Notes: generated by a model not told the origin, from the sequence alone. DNA of 64,000 nt from Sphingomonas_D zeicaulis (GCF_050433225.1 NZ_JBNPXQ010000014.1:1-64000), one strand, 5' to 3'; numbered from the stretch's first letter, positions 44,582 to 54,148 are shown. Translations and numbers: made by a program.

Positions 44582-45328
44582 TCATACCCCGCGCGGGCCG
44601 CTCAGCTTCAGCCCGCATGAATGCTTCCAGGCAAGGTGGATTTCCTTGCAACCTCGGGCCGTTATCGCCGCTTGGGTGCGATTGCTCACCTGCAGCTTTC
44701 GCAGCACGGCCCTGACTGCCAGCTTTACAGTCAGTTCGCTCAGGCACAGTTCGTGCGCGATCGTCTTGTTTGACATGCCCTGTACGAGCCCGGCGAGAAC
44801 GGCCTGCCCACGTGTGTCGAGCGCGCTCGGATCCCAGAGCTCCGGTGCCGCTGTCCTTTCCAGGCGCGGTAGGCCCGAGAGCGTGTCCAAAAATGCGGAT
44901 GGCATCACCTTTTCGTCGAGCCGCACCAGAGCCAGCTTGATCAGGAAGGATTTATATGAATCGCCACCGCACAAATAGCCCCGTCCCCCCGCTGCGAAAA
45001 CTCGGAACATCCTTTCAATATCGAGTTCATCTGCGATGACGACGAACCGCGGCATTTCGAGAACGGGATTGGCATCGCGGATGGAGTCGAAGCCCCCGGC
45101 ATCGAATGTCCCGCTATCGAGAATGACAAGATGCTCCCTTGTCCACGAAAATTTGCCGAAATCGGCCATTTCAGCACCGGCAAGGACCCCCGCGTAGCCA
45201 TCGTCTCGCAAGATCCGGTGCAGCCCTTCGCGCATCAGCGCGTTGCGCATAATCAGGATCGCGGCACCTCGGTCGCCTGCCACCGGTCCGGTCCGTACCG
45301 GCGCATCATCCATCGCCGCGCCCCTCAT
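44582..45328 (-). CDS. LuxR-type response-regulator-like transcription factor
   Basis: 248 residues. N-terminal receiver-like domain (~20-135; ILIMRNALMREGLHRILRDD, with Asp in VILDSGTF but lacking the usual acidic pair) and a C-terminal LuxR helix-turn-helix (VLAGLVQGMSNKTIAHELCL, then LTVKLAVRAVLRKL and NRTQAA). The missing acidic pair suggests that it may not be controlled by normal phosphorylation. The cognate kinase is not adjacent. Confidence 0.82.
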   Translation of the reverse strand: MRGAAMDDAPVRTGPVAGDRGAAILIMRNALMREGLHRILRDDGYAGVLAGAEMADFGKFSWTREHLVILDSGTFDAGGFDSIRDANPVLEMPRFVVIADELDIERMFRVFAAGGRGYLCGGDSYKSFLIKLALVRLDEKVMPSAFLDTLSGLPRLERTAAPELWDPSALDTRGQAVLAGLVQGMSNKTIAHELCLSELTVKLAVRAVLRKLQVSNRTQAAITARGCKEIHLAWKHSCGLKLSGPRGV

Positions 45329-45556
45329 AAATTGGCCCGACCCGCCCGCGATGTCGTTACCGCGTCGAATCGAGCCTACGTTAGAGGCGGTTGCGATTAT
45401 CGCAGTGGAACATAAATCAACTTAAATGAGAAATCTCGTCACGCCATAGCAGTTCGGGATCAATTCACAGATCGTTCTACGTCTTTTCCCCGCATTGGAC
45501 CGAGCAAATATCGCCATCGTCGTGAATTCAGAACGCATTCTACGCGTCAGTTCCCC

Positions 45557-45832
45557 TCACACGTCATGGCTGAGGCTGAGCGCGATATTCTGCAGCGCAG
45601 TCTGAACGCCTTTGAATTTGGACGCATCCTCAGCCACATCGGCAATATCGGTACAGACATCGATGGCTACCGTGACGATTTCGAGAGCGTCCTCAGCGCT
45701 GATCACCGAACGCGCAATCAGCCCATGGATCAGGCTTTCGACAAGGAGGATGGCGGCTTCCCCCTGTGGTTCCGCTCCGCCGAGGACAGATTGCTTGAAC
45801 CCCGACAGGGGTTGTCGTTCGGCCATGACCAT
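45557..45832 (-). CDS. Small hypothetical protein (91 aa)
   Basis: TGGAGC precedes the ATG at 45832. The middle is helical (AILLVESLIHGLIARSVISA, then EDALEIVTVAIDVCTDIAD), like small orphan proteins found next to sphingomonad stress regulators. No known function. Confidence 0.6.
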   Translation of the reverse strand: MVMAERQPLSGFKQSVLGGAEPQGEAAILLVESLIHGLIARSVISAEDALEIVTVAIDVCTDIADVAEDASKFKGVQTALQNIALSLSHDV

Positions 45833-45999
45833 TGCTCCAGGAGGCGAGAGCGCAGGTCCCTCAGCCGCCGGTGCCCGAGTTCAATCCGACGATGCCTCCC
45901 TCCTAGCGCAAATTTGCGAGAAACATAATCATTTATATCAACTTTCAACTATAACACCAATCAATATAAATTTTATGTCATGCATGAGATGATGGCGTG

Positions 46000-46722
46000 A
46001 TGGACAACTCCTTCATCGCCAAACTGAAAGGCTTGGCGCCGCTGACGCAAGATGAGATCGCCGCGCTTGCATCCGCAACCGCATCTGCCCGCGACTATTC
46101 CGCACGGCATGATCTGATCCGCGAAGGAGACCGGCCAGGGCCGGTGTTCGTGGTGCTGGACGGCTGGGCCTGTCGCTACAAGATCCTGCCCAACGGCACG
46201 CGGCAGGTTCTCGCCTACCTGATGCCTGGCGACTCCTGCGATCTGCACATCGGCCTGCTCGCCGAAATGGATCACAGCATCCAGACGATAACGCCGGCCG
46301 TCGTCTCCACCATCGAGCGGGGAGTCATGGATGAACTCATGGCGCGCCATCCCGGCATTGCGAAAGCAATGTATGTCGCGCAGTTGATCGATGAGGGAAC
46401 GATGCGGGCCTGGATCACCAGCATGGGGCGCCGTGCGAGCATCGAGCGCGTGGCGCACCTGATGTGCGAACTCTATCTGCGTGCCCGCAACATCGGCCTC
46501 ACCTCCGAACCGCAGCTCACCCTGCCGCTGTCGCAACTCATGCTGGCGGATTCGCTGGGGATGACGCCCGTGCACCTCAATCGGGTGCTGAAGGAACTCC
46601 GGCTGAGCGGCGCGATGCAACTCGAGCGCGGCCGCTTGCTGATCTCTGATCCCAATCGCCTGACCCAGATCGCCGGGTTCGACGAGAATTATCTTCACCG
46701 CCGGCTGCGCCGCGCGGGCTGA
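46000..46722 (+). CDS. Crp/Fnr-family transcriptional regulator
   Basis: 240 residues: a cyclic-nucleotide-binding-like N-terminal domain (LIREGDRPGPVFVVLDGWAC, then RQVLAYLMPGDSCDL) and a helix-turn-helix (LPLSQLMLADSLGMTPVHLN, RVLKELRLSG). FNR iron-sulphur cysteines are absent; residues for cAMP binding are not conserved, so the effector is unknown. An adjacent GTG at 45997 is an alternative start. It is divergent from the 91-residue protein. Confidence 0.88.
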   Translation: MDNSFIAKLKGLAPLTQDEIAALASATASARDYSARHDLIREGDRPGPVFVVLDGWACRYKILPNGTRQVLAYLMPGDSCDLHIGLLAEMDHSIQTITPAVVSTIERGVMDELMARHPGIAKAMYVAQLIDEGTMRAWITSMGRRASIERVAHLMCELYLRARNIGLTSEPQLTLPLSQLMLADSLGMTPVHLNRVLKELRLSGAMQLERGRLLISDPNRLTQIAGFDENYLHRRLRRAG

Positions 46723-47477
46723 CCCGGGCGGCGCCATACCCAACCGTTTCGAGCGGTCCGGAGAGGTCCCGCCTCTTACATCTTCTCCGGACCTGACCGC
46801 ACCGCACGCCGATCGGTCTGCAGCTGGAACGCTTATGTCAGACGAGCACGGTGCCGCGGTAGAACATGGATCAGCAGTCGGTCCGGCGAGAAGTCAGGGC
46901 CACTCGCCGGACCTAACCATGCACAGGGGGGAGCAGTGCCGGCTGACACCCTTATTCCCCCGTGATCGTGCGGAAGCATCATACATGGATCAATCAGGCC
47001 GGGCGTGAGGTGAGGATTGTCCATCGCCTGCCCCCTCCGGTCGACGGTGGAAGCCGGCGCCGAGCCGCCGCCTCACGGGGAGCCTGAATCCCGGAGACCG
47101 TGCCGATGGCCCCGTTGCGGGAGACCAGAGGTCCAACGCACCAGTATTCCCGCTTCGCCCAGATCGTTTCGAATTGCCGTGACGGTAAGAGGAAATCGAG
47201 CGAGATATATAGTGGCGGTCAGTCCGGCTGGGCCGCCGCCGATGACGAAGTCGGCGTTCATCCTGTCCCCATTTCTGCAAGGGGCACGGACCCCGCCCAG
47301 CCGGACATGCCGAGCCGATCCTCGCCTGCCTTATCAAACGGTTGGTTGCGTGCGCGGTTTCATGAGCAATGCGGCGGGAGCACCGTCGCCGGGGATGTTT
47401 GCGACAATTTGGATAATATTGTGCCAATCTTGATATAGGAAACACAGTCGCGTCCCGAAGCGCGATACAACCAGCGC
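46723..47477. other. Intergenic region containing a flavoprotein scrap
   Basis: About 750 bases. The only recognisable piece is the leftward flavoprotein fragment at 47073-47261, listed separately. Otherwise no supported gene. Confidence 0.35.
47073..47261 (-). pseudogene. Thioredoxin-reductase-like flavoprotein, N-terminal scrap
   Basis: MNADFVIGGGPAGLTATIYL is the FAD-binding GxGxxG start of a thioredoxin-reductase-like protein. After ~27 residues it runs into AIRNDLGEAG, which looks like the family's C-terminal end (TTIRNDLA in the scrap at 28341), as if the middle were deleted. Not functional. Confidence 0.5.
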
Positions 47478-48050
47478 ATGGATGCTCTCACTCAGGACCT
47501 GGCGGTCGATGCCGAACCTTCCGATATTGATTTCATGGGTCACGTCAACAATGCCGTTTACCTGAAATGGGTACAAAACGTCGTCATCGCGCATTGGCAG
47601 CGGATCGCCGGCCCGGAGGCTGTTGCCGCGCATGTCTGGGTCGCGCTCAGGCACGAGATCGTCTACCGCAGACCGGCATTCCTCAACGACCGGCTCGTCG
47701 TGACAGCGGTGCTCGAACAGGTTCGGCGTGAAAGCGCATTTTATGAGACAACCGTTCGCCGCGGCGGGGACGTTCTTGCGCGCGTGAAGTCGCGATGGTG
47801 CTGCCTCGACGCGAGGACATTGCGCCCGACCCGGCTGGGGGGCGACATCGTAAAACGATTCCTGATGCCATCCGGGACGCTGCCACAGGAGGTGGACCGT
47901 TCGGTCCGGCGGGGGACCGTTCTTCAGAATAGCGGCAGCTGCTCTCAAGGCGATCGGCCTGAAGAGACAATCCCTTTCGCTGCTGACGCCGGCGAAACGA
48001 AACCGCTGGTTCCGGAAGTCCCAAGCAAACATCCGCGGCCGGCTGCTTGA
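47478..48050 (+). CDS. Acyl-CoA thioesterase (4HBT hot-dog fold)
   Basis: 190 residues. The active-site block DIDFMGHVNNAVYLKWVQ is typical of 4-hydroxybenzoyl-CoA-thioesterase-like proteins, which hydrolyse acyl-CoA in the cytoplasm. The fold would be complete by about residue 140; the last ~50 residues (after KRFLMPSGTLP) are unusual and could come from a lost stop codon or a short frameshift. Confidence 0.82.
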   Translation: MDALTQDLAVDAEPSDIDFMGHVNNAVYLKWVQNVVIAHWQRIAGPEAVAAHVWVALRHEIVYRRPAFLNDRLVVTAVLEQVRRESAFYETTVRRGGDVLARVKSRWCCLDARTLRPTRLGGDIVKRFLMPSGTLPQEVDRSVRRGTVLQNSGSCSQGDRPEETIPFAADAGETKPLVPEVPSKHPRPAA

Positions 48051-48175
48051 AATGCCGGTCGATCTTTCTTGGCTGGATAGCGACTGTGAAATGGCGCCCC
48101 TCGCAGGAAGGACCGCTTTTCTTTCAGTTTATGTTTCCTCAGTCTGAACTTTGTGCAGCGCACAATGGTTGAAAC

Positions 48176-49216
48176 GTGATGAAAACCACACCTCACTCCC
48201 GATCCCCCGTTCGTGTTCCTCGCTCGAAGGGGGCTTGGCGGGCGTTCGCCAGCCGGAACCGGGAGTGGATCGCGGCTGGAGCAGGTGCGGCGGCCCTTGT
48301 CGGCAGTGCCGTCTTCAATCGCGCGCGCGCGCGTAAGGCAGAAGCAAGGACTCCCGCGATCGGAAAGTTCGTGGATGTCGACGGCGTTCGGCTTCATTAT
48401 GTCGATCAGGGCAATGGCCCCGTCGTCGTGCTGTTGCACGGCAATGGAGTGCTTCTCCAGGATTTCATTGCGAGCGGCGTGCTGGGCCTCGCAGCGAAGC
48501 ATCACCGCGTGATTGCTTTTGACCGACCGGGCTTCGGCTACAGTGATCGCCCCCGCACGACGATATGGTCGCCTCAGGCGCAGGCCGACCTTCTCTTGCG
48601 CGCCCTGCAGCGAATCGGTGTCGAGCATGCCGTCGTGGTCGGCCATAGCTGGGGCACGATGGTTGCGCTTGCCATGGCACTCGAAAGGCCAAAGGCGATC
48701 GATGGCTTGGTACTGGTGTCGGGCTATTATTTCGCGACCGCTCGTCCGGACGTCGTCCTTCTGTCTGCGCCGGCAGTGCCAGGCGCGGGCGATATCCTGG
48801 CTGCGACAATCTCCCCGATCGCGGGCCGGCTGATGGGGCCAATCGGCGTGAAGGCCAGTTTTGCGCCAGCGCCAGTCCCGAAGAAATTTGCCGCGTTCCC
48901 CGTCGATATGACGTTTCGCCCCACGCAGGTGCGTGCGACATCAGCGGAGACAGCAATGATGGTTCCAGCCGCGATCGCGCTCAGCCGGCGATATGACGAA
49001 TTGGCGATGCCGATCATAGCAATTGCCGGCGATGGCGACCTTATCGCCCATCCGTCCAAGCACGCGGAGCGCCTGGCTGCGACTTACAGCACTGTCGAGT
49101 TGCGGACGGTGGCAGGGCAAGGGCACCTGCTACATTACGCTGTCCCCGAAATGGTGGTCACGGCGATAGACGCCGTGCTTGCACGCGCACGTGAGCATCG
49201 AATCGTCGCGTTCTGA
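48176..49216 (+). CDS. Membrane-anchored alpha/beta hydrolase
   Basis: 346 residues. A membrane helix near residues 30-48 (EWIAAGAGAAALVGSAVF) precedes the hydrolase domain: VVVLLHGNGVLL (oxyanion loop), VVVGHSWGTMVALA (nucleophile Ser), Asp in IAGDGDLIAHP and His in QGHLLHYA. The triad is complete. Substrate is unknown; similar proteins are epoxide or ester hydrolases. Confidence 0.88.
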   Translation: MMKTTPHSRSPVRVPRSKGAWRAFASRNREWIAAGAGAAALVGSAVFNRARARKAEARTPAIGKFVDVDGVRLHYVDQGNGPVVVLLHGNGVLLQDFIASGVLGLAAKHHRVIAFDRPGFGYSDRPRTTIWSPQAQADLLLRALQRIGVEHAVVVGHSWGTMVALAMALERPKAIDGLVLVSGYYFATARPDVVLLSAPAVPGAGDILAATISPIAGRLMGPIGVKASFAPAPVPKKFAAFPVDMTFRPTQVRATSAETAMMVPAAIALSRRYDELAMPIIAIAGDGDLIAHPSKHAERLAATYSTVELRTVAGQGHLLHYAVPEMVVTAIDAVLARAREHRIVAF

Positions 49217-49349
49217 AACGCGCAGCCAAACGGCTCCACGCCATATCTGGTCACCATGCGGCGTTGCAGGCTCGACCGTCTCGCGATCAACGCGGTGATA
49301 TTCACTGCTATCGGACGACGACGCGGCGCATCAATCAAGGGGTCGTTCT

Positions 49350-49517
49350 AAATTCCGCTGGGCAGTCATATTTGCTGTTGTCGCTTTCATCGCCGCTCTC
49401 CCAGGTTTCGGAGGCATGGCTGGCCTGTCTGCTGAACTCGCCTAGATTTTCCTCGTCGTGGCGTCCGTGGTCCTCCTTTTGGGGGTCCTTTTCGGTCGTG
49501 GTGCACGGGTTCGATAG
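49350..49517 (+). pseudogene. DUF1328 (YtjA-like) small membrane protein, interrupted by TAG
   Basis: The frame reads FRWAVIFAVVAFIAALPGFG, GMAGLSAELA, then TAG at 49440, then IFLVVASVVLLLGVLFGRGA: two membrane helices in the order typical of DUF1328 proteins (~55 residues). The start ATG is also lost. It lies antisense to the end of the monooxygenase gene, so one of the two must be compromised. Confidence 0.65.
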
Positions 49518-49879
49518 AGCCTTGGCGCGACGGGCGCCGCAGATGCGGCAGCTTCAAAACCGCTGAAAAGTCCAGTGCCGGCAGCATGCGGACCAAGGGG
49601 GCGCCTGTTCTTCTCCACCTCTTCGGTGCATAGATCAGCGACCTTCGCCATGAAGGCCTGCACGTAGTCGGTCGCCATGTGCAGATCGAAGTCGGATGGG
49701 TGCCGCCAGTCCTCCAGAACCATCCGCGCGTTGGGATCATCCGTAGACTGGTGGATTTCGTAGCGGAGGCAGCCCTCTTCCTGCCGCGATGGCGAGACGA
49801 ACTGCAGGAGCTCGAACCCAAGCTCTTCGGATCGTCCTGGTTTTGCATTGAAAAAGGCGGCGTTGGTCAGCTCTGCCAT
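49442..49879 (-). CDS. ABM-family monooxygenase-like protein
   Basis: From the ATG at 49879 with AAGGAGA upstream. Antibiotic-biosynthesis-monooxygenase fold signatures: NAKPGRSEELGFELLQFVSP, EEGCLRYEIHQS and DDPNARMVLEDWRH. The family length is ~95-105 residues; the remaining C-terminal ~40 residues are rich in Arg/Pro/Thr and read antisense to the DUF1328 scrap, so they are probably not native. Likely role: oxidation of a quinol or reactive small molecule, or a stress protein. Confidence 0.75.
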   Translation of the reverse strand: MAELTNAAFFNAKPGRSEELGFELLQFVSPSRQEEGCLRYEIHQSTDDPNARMVLEDWRHPSDFDLHMATDYVQAFMAKVADLCTEEVEKNRRPLGPHAAGTGLFSGFEAAASAAPVAPRLYRTRAPRPKRTPKRRTTDATTRKI

Positions 49880-50205
49880 TTCGATCTCCTTTTCTCTCCT
49901 TTCCAACCCGCTCATCATGCGATGAGTTCGCGGCCCTCGTGGGACATTGCCGCCGTTCTCCGCTCGTCACTTGAATGACGGCTTGCGGCAAGAGCAGCCG
50001 CTTGAGGCTACTTCGAATATCATCTTTGGTAGACTGAGGTTGGTCTCATCTGCCGCTAGCGGCACCGCCGACTTGGCATCATGCGCGGACGCTAAAAAGC
50101 GCTTCTTCGTCGACCATCATCTGGGGCATGATCCTATAGCCATAGCCGGCAAAGATGCCGCCGACCAAAGAGTTTAGCTCCCTGCCCGAACTTATCGTTG
50201 GATGG
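49880..50205. other. Intergenic stretch, nothing recognised
   Basis: About 325 bases between the monooxygenase gene and nhaA; only its start-proximal ribosome binding site is clear. No gene. Confidence 0.35.
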
Positions 50206-51525
50206 TCACCAGGCATTCCCTCGTTTGTGCCACGTCACCCAATAAACGGCCAACAGGCCCACGACCGCCGATGCGAGCGAAGCAAGAAGAATTCCCAGCT
50301 TCGCCGCAGCCAGCAGCGTCGAAGGATAAGCCAGGTTCGCAATGAAAAAGGACATAGTGAAGCCTATCCCCGTCAGGAAGGCGCCGGCCGTGAGGAAAGA
50401 CCAGTTCAGGCCTGCTCCGAGCGTTGCTAGGCCGGAACGCAGCACCAGCCAGCTGAAGAGCAGCACGCCTATCGGCTTGCCGAAGACCAGCGCGACAAAG
50501 ATTGCGACGGTGACAGGTTGGATGTCGGACGTCGAAAACGCGACCCCCGCATTGGCCAGAGCGAAGAGAGGCATGATCGCGAACCCCACCCAGGGGTGCA
50601 GCATCATTTCCAACCGCTCCAACGGCGATAGGGATTCGCTGATGGCGCGGCCCGCTTCCACAAGTTCGCGGCGATCCGATGTGTCGCCACTCCATTCATG
50701 ATCACGCGGCTGCAGGACATTCCGGAGGATGGCGCGCAGACGCGGCACACCCACCCAGATTCGCGCCGGGGTCATTAGCCCGAGTATGACACCGGCGATC
50801 GTCGCGTGGATGCCGGAGGCGTCAAGGCACAGCCAAAACGCGGCTCCGAAGAAAAAGTATATTGGGATGCTTCTGATGCCCAGACGAGCGGCGATGGCGA
50901 TTACACTGAGGACCAAAAACGCAAGACCGATTGCGCCGAAATTCAAGGCATTCCCGTACCCAATCGCCACGACCAGGATGGCGCCAATGTCATCGAAAAT
51001 CGCCAGGGCTATGAGGAACAGGCGCAAGCTGTGGGGAACGCGCGAACCAAAGAGCGCAAGCCCCCCGATGACGAACGCCGTATCGGTCGCCATCACCGTT
51101 CCCCAGCCGTGCGTGCCGGCTTTTCCGGCCAGAATCGCAATGTAGATCGAAGCAGGCACTATCATGCCGCCCAGCGCAGCTGCGAAAGGAAGGGCCGCCG
51201 TTCGCAGGTTTCGCAATTCGCCCAGAGCGAACTCGCGCTTCATCTCCAGGGACACCACGAAGAAAAAAAAGGTCATCAATCCGTCGTTGATCCAGTGTCC
51301 CGTTGAACGGGTAAAGTCCAAGGGGCCGATCTGCAGCCCGATCTGCATCTCCCAGAACGCCAGGAATTGCTCAGACCAAGCCGTATTTGCGAGGGTCAAT
51401 GCGACTATCGTAGCGACCAGCAACAATCCCCCGGCTGCGGCCTCGACCCTGAGGAACTGCGTGAACGGCTTCGTTAGTCGGTCGGCAAACTCGTGCGGCA
51501 GGCCTGGATTTGCGGGATCGATCAT
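50206..51525 (-). CDS. nhaA: Na+/H+ antiporter NhaA
   Basis: 439 residues from the ATG at 51525 (a longer frame to 51576 is less likely). About 11-12 membrane helices. The key transport Asp lies in VMATDTAFVIGGLALFG, and the Asp pair is in LIALAIFDDIGAILVVAIGY, as in E. coli NhaA Asp133 and Asp163/Asp164. Exports Na+ in exchange for H+ across the inner membrane and supports salt and alkaline tolerance. The C-terminus contains the conserved LTGIGFTMSFFIANLAY. Confidence 0.96.
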   Translation of the reverse strand: MIDPANPGLPHEFADRLTKPFTQFLRVEAAAGGLLLVATIVALTLANTAWSEQFLAFWEMQIGLQIGPLDFTRSTGHWINDGLMTFFFFVVSLEMKREFALGELRNLRTAALPFAAALGGMIVPASIYIAILAGKAGTHGWGTVMATDTAFVIGGLALFGSRVPHSLRLFLIALAIFDDIGAILVVAIGYGNALNFGAIGLAFLVLSVIAIAARLGIRSIPIYFFFGAAFWLCLDASGIHATIAGVILGLMTPARIWVGVPRLRAILRNVLQPRDHEWSGDTSDRRELVEAGRAISESLSPLERLEMMLHPWVGFAIMPLFALANAGVAFSTSDIQPVTVAIFVALVFGKPIGVLLFSWLVLRSGLATLGAGLNWSFLTAGAFLTGIGFTMSFFIANLAYPSTLLAAAKLGILLASLASAVVGLLAVYWVTWHKRGNAW

Positions 51526-51653
51526 CTCGCCCTCTTCATACTGCGGCCTGAGGGTTGTAGTATTCAGGAACGGCATGTGCGCATGCCGTGATGGCCGGGC
51601 ACAGGATCCTAACGTACAAGCGATGGATCTCCTCCGATTTTTGGTGGCTCAGT

Positions 51654-51920
51654 TCAGGGGCTTTCGAACCCCCTGTCCGGGTTTTCGCTGAGCAGCCTGT
51701 CCTCTTCGCTGGGCAACCTCTCATTTTGGAGAGCGGCCATGTCCGCAATGATGCGCGTTCGTTCGCGACGCGCTTCGCGTTGTTCGGCGGCAACAGCCAC
51801 GGTGCCCCATGCCTTGGCCGCTTTCTCGGCCACGCGGCGGATGTTTTCCAACACCGCATTGATCGCGCGATCACGCTGGATGTTCTCCTGCATACGGCAA
51901 AAGGTCGATGAAAGTTCCAT
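51654..51920 (-). CDS. Small hypothetical protein, helical (88 aa)
   Basis: Starts at 51920 with AAAGGA six bases upstream. Helical, Arg/Glu-rich (AAEQREARRERTRIIADMAA), no known domain. Last gene of a small leftward operon (52493, 52122, 51920). Confidence 0.6.
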   Translation of the reverse strand: MELSSTFCRMQENIQRDRAINAVLENIRRVAEKAAKAWGTVAVAAEQREARRERTRIIADMAALQNERLPSEEDRLLSENPDRGFESP

Positions 51921-51960
51921 GGGATGTCCTTTCAAAAGCTCAATGCCCAGGTGGCCAAGA

Positions 51961-52122
51961 TCAGGAGGGCTTTTGGTCACGTCTGGCCTGAGCAACTGCG
52001 TCGCTCAACTTCGAGTAGCGATAATCCTTGTAGCGATAGTGATCGACCCGAACGCGAGTGATCTCGTAATGAGCCATCTGCTCGGCCGCAGCGGCTTCGT
52101 CTAGTTCAGAAGGATCGTTCAT
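51961..52122 (-). CDS. Very small hypothetical protein (53 aa)
   Basis: MNDPSELDEAAAAEQMAHYE followed by a Tyr/Arg-rich part (VDHYRYKDYRYSKLS). The ATG overlaps the preceding stop (GGATGA) and CAGGAG lies upstream, so it is translationally coupled to the 124-residue gene. No known family. Confidence 0.6.
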   Translation of the reverse strand: MNDPSELDEAAAAEQMAHYEITRVRVDHYRYKDYRYSKLSDAVAQARRDQKPS

Positions 52123-52493
52123 CCTGGTTGCTCCTGCGACTGAACACCGGCCCGCAGCACATCAAGCTTCGCCTTTTGCTGGCGAAGGACGCGAGAGCGA
52201 TGTGCATAGGTGTTGTAACGCATCCCTACCCGCCCATCGGCAAAATCGCTGGCCAGCTTGCTTTCCATGCGACGAACCTGAGCCTCGAGCGTCTCGACAT
52301 CATTGGCGGAAAGTGCGGGAGTTGGCGTCGGGGACTTCGCTCCGGCGACGTGACCGCCTTCATTCTCCCAATTGTCTTCGCGCAGGGACCGCGCGGCGTC
52401 ACCCTGCGCACCACTGGATTGCGGGATCATGGGAAGATCGAGTGGAAGATCCGCTCTGTCCGTACTCGTTATGCTACTGAATAAAAAGGACAT
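52119..52493 (-). CDS. Hypothetical protein (124 aa)
   Basis: GGAGA precedes the ATG at 52493. A Pro/Ser-rich N-terminus is followed by a coiled helix (NDVETLEAQVRRMESKLASD, then HRSRVLRQQKAKLDVLRAG). It leads a three-gene operon of small proteins. Function unknown; the coil suggests self-assembly or partner binding. Confidence 0.6.
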   Translation of the reverse strand: MSFLFSSITSTDRADLPLDLPMIPQSSGAQGDAARSLREDNWENEGGHVAGAKSPTPTPALSANDVETLEAQVRRMESKLASDFADGRVGMRYNTYAHRSRVLRQQKAKLDVLRAGVQSQEQPG

Positions 52494-52656
52494 CGCTCGT
52501 CTCCATCATGAGCGGGAGCGCGAACTATCTCTCGGCCGCAGTCGAGCCCTGGGCATTTGGACTGCGGTAAATTAGATATGGGGTGTGCAAGGCGAAATAC
52601 CATGGGCGGAGAGGTCTTTTGGCAAGCTACTCTGTTATCCACTGGCGCATGGCTGG

Positions 52657-53511
52657 TCAGCGCAGTTCGACTTCCACGCTCATGTGGTCAAGCATGTTCG
52701 CTGGTCCCGCATAGCTGCCGGTGACCGGTGCGATCTGGTGGATACCGCGACCAGTCGCGACAGGCACAAGGTTGAAACCACCAACGCTGCGGTTGGTCGG
52801 GTCAAAGGTGATCCAGCCAGCACCGGGTACAAAGACCTCGGCCCACGCATGGGTGGACCCGGCCGCATTCTGGCCGACGAGGTTTTCCGCCCGATTGTCG
52901 AGGTAACCGGAGACGATCCGCGCGCCGAAGCCGAGACTGCGCGCTGCCTCGACGAACAACACCGCGAAATCCCGGCATGATCCCCAGCCGCGGTCCAACG
53001 TCTCGACTGGGGACTGTGTGCCTTCATCCTCTCGCACCTGATACAAGATCCCGTTGGCAACGCCGGTGGTCAGGTCCTTGAGCAGAGCAAGCGTATCGGT
53101 GGGATTCCCAGCGACGAATCCTTGCGTCCAGTCCCGCAGCCGATGGGCCTCGTCCGGATACTGCATGACGGTCAGACTGCCGAGGTCCGTCCAATCGTCC
53201 TCGCCGTAACGAAACGGATAATTGATCGCCGATGCAGCGATATCGAACACCGGCCACGCGATTGCGCTTATGGCCAGCACCGATCTGCCTTCGACAATCA
53301 AGCTGTCGGTCATGACTGGAACCGTCGCTGTCGCGACCGCATTGCCGGCAACGTCACAGGTCCAGGAAATGCTCGCCTCGGGCGTGATATCCAGGTCGAA
53401 AGACACAAGTTTGACATCATGTCCTTCGCGTGGGCGCAACATCAGCCGGTGGGGCCCAAGCTGTACCGCCTGCCGATAATGGTAGGACGTGCGGTGCCTG
53501 ATGGTGAGCAT
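52657..53511 (-). CDS. Transglutaminase-like cysteine protease family protein (copy 2)
   Basis: 284 residues from the ATG at 53511; a TTG at 53517 is possible. Same domain plan as the protein at 21858: N-terminal beta domain (LTIRHRTSYHYRQAVQLGPH) and the transglutaminase core with Cys in WGSCRD, His in STHAWAEV and Asp in TFDPTNR. Only about half the residues are shared, so the two copies are old paralogues. It is the neighbour of the GlsB, DUF4142 and DUF2383 genes. Confidence 0.9.
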   Translation of the reverse strand: MLTIRHRTSYHYRQAVQLGPHRLMLRPREGHDVKLVSFDLDITPEASISWTCDVAGNAVATATVPVMTDSLIVEGRSVLAISAIAWPVFDIAASAINYPFRYGEDDWTDLGSLTVMQYPDEAHRLRDWTQGFVAGNPTDTLALLKDLTTGVANGILYQVREDEGTQSPVETLDRGWGSCRDFAVLFVEAARSLGFGARIVSGYLDNRAENLVGQNAAGSTHAWAEVFVPGAGWITFDPTNRSVGGFNLVPVATGRGIHQIAPVTGSYAGPANMLDHMSVEVELR

Positions 53512-53569
53512 GCTCAAATGGCGTCACCGTTCGTGCTGCGTTGCCGACACAACCACATTGATGATGACC

Positions 53570-53827
53570 TCAGCGTATCGACCCGCGGCGGACCATGTTG
53601 ACGATTGCGAGCAATATGATCGACCCCACGAGCGAGACCAGAAATGTCGTGATCGTGAGCGGGGCATTGTTGATGTCGCCCCGCGCAAAAATCAGGCCAC
53701 CGATGAAGGCACCGATGATGCCGACCACGATATTGAGGATGATGCCCTGCTGTCCATCCGTGCGCATGATAACGCTTGCGAGCCAGCCGAGGACGCCGCC
53801 GACAACAAGCCACATGATGATTCCCAT
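53570..53827 (-). CDS. GlsB/YeaQ/YmgE-family stress membrane protein
   Basis: 85 residues from the ATG at 53827 with AGGAGTG upstream; the longer frame is not supported. Three membrane helices with GIIMWLVVGGVLGWLASVIM, LNIVVGIIGAFIGGLIFAR and FLVSLVGSIILLAIVNMV, the glycine-rich pattern of the transglycosylase-associated family. Induced by envelope and general stress in relatives; mechanism unknown. Confidence 0.9.
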   Translation of the reverse strand: MGIIMWLVVGGVLGWLASVIMRTDGQQGIILNIVVGIIGAFIGGLIFARGDINNAPLTITTFLVSLVGSIILLAIVNMVRRGSIR

Positions 53828-54148
53828 GATCGCACTCCTGAGATATATAGTCCAGAAGACGATCTCGCCGTATCGGCATGTCGTACCCGGAATATACAAA
53901 ATAATCTTATGGGATATTCGTTCCATAAATATTAAATTCTATACGCATAAATATTTATCATCGACCGGTGGATCAAGGCGTTTCTCAAATATAAATGTGG
54001 AACACGTGCAACGATATCGAGCCTCGATCGTTCTTTGATGGCTCCAAGCGATGCCTTTCCATCCTGGACGCTGCGTTTCCAGCCAAAGAGCGGACGTGCC
54101 TTTTCTTGCCGGCATAACCGGTAGATTTGGGTCCGCGAGGAACATAAC
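53828..54148. promoter_or_regulatory. Divergent promoter region
   Basis: About 320 bases between the leftward GlsB gene and the rightward DUF4142 gene; AT-rich in the middle. No gene. I looked for the alphaproteobacterial extracytoplasmic sigma signature and did not find a good match. Confidence 0.4.
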
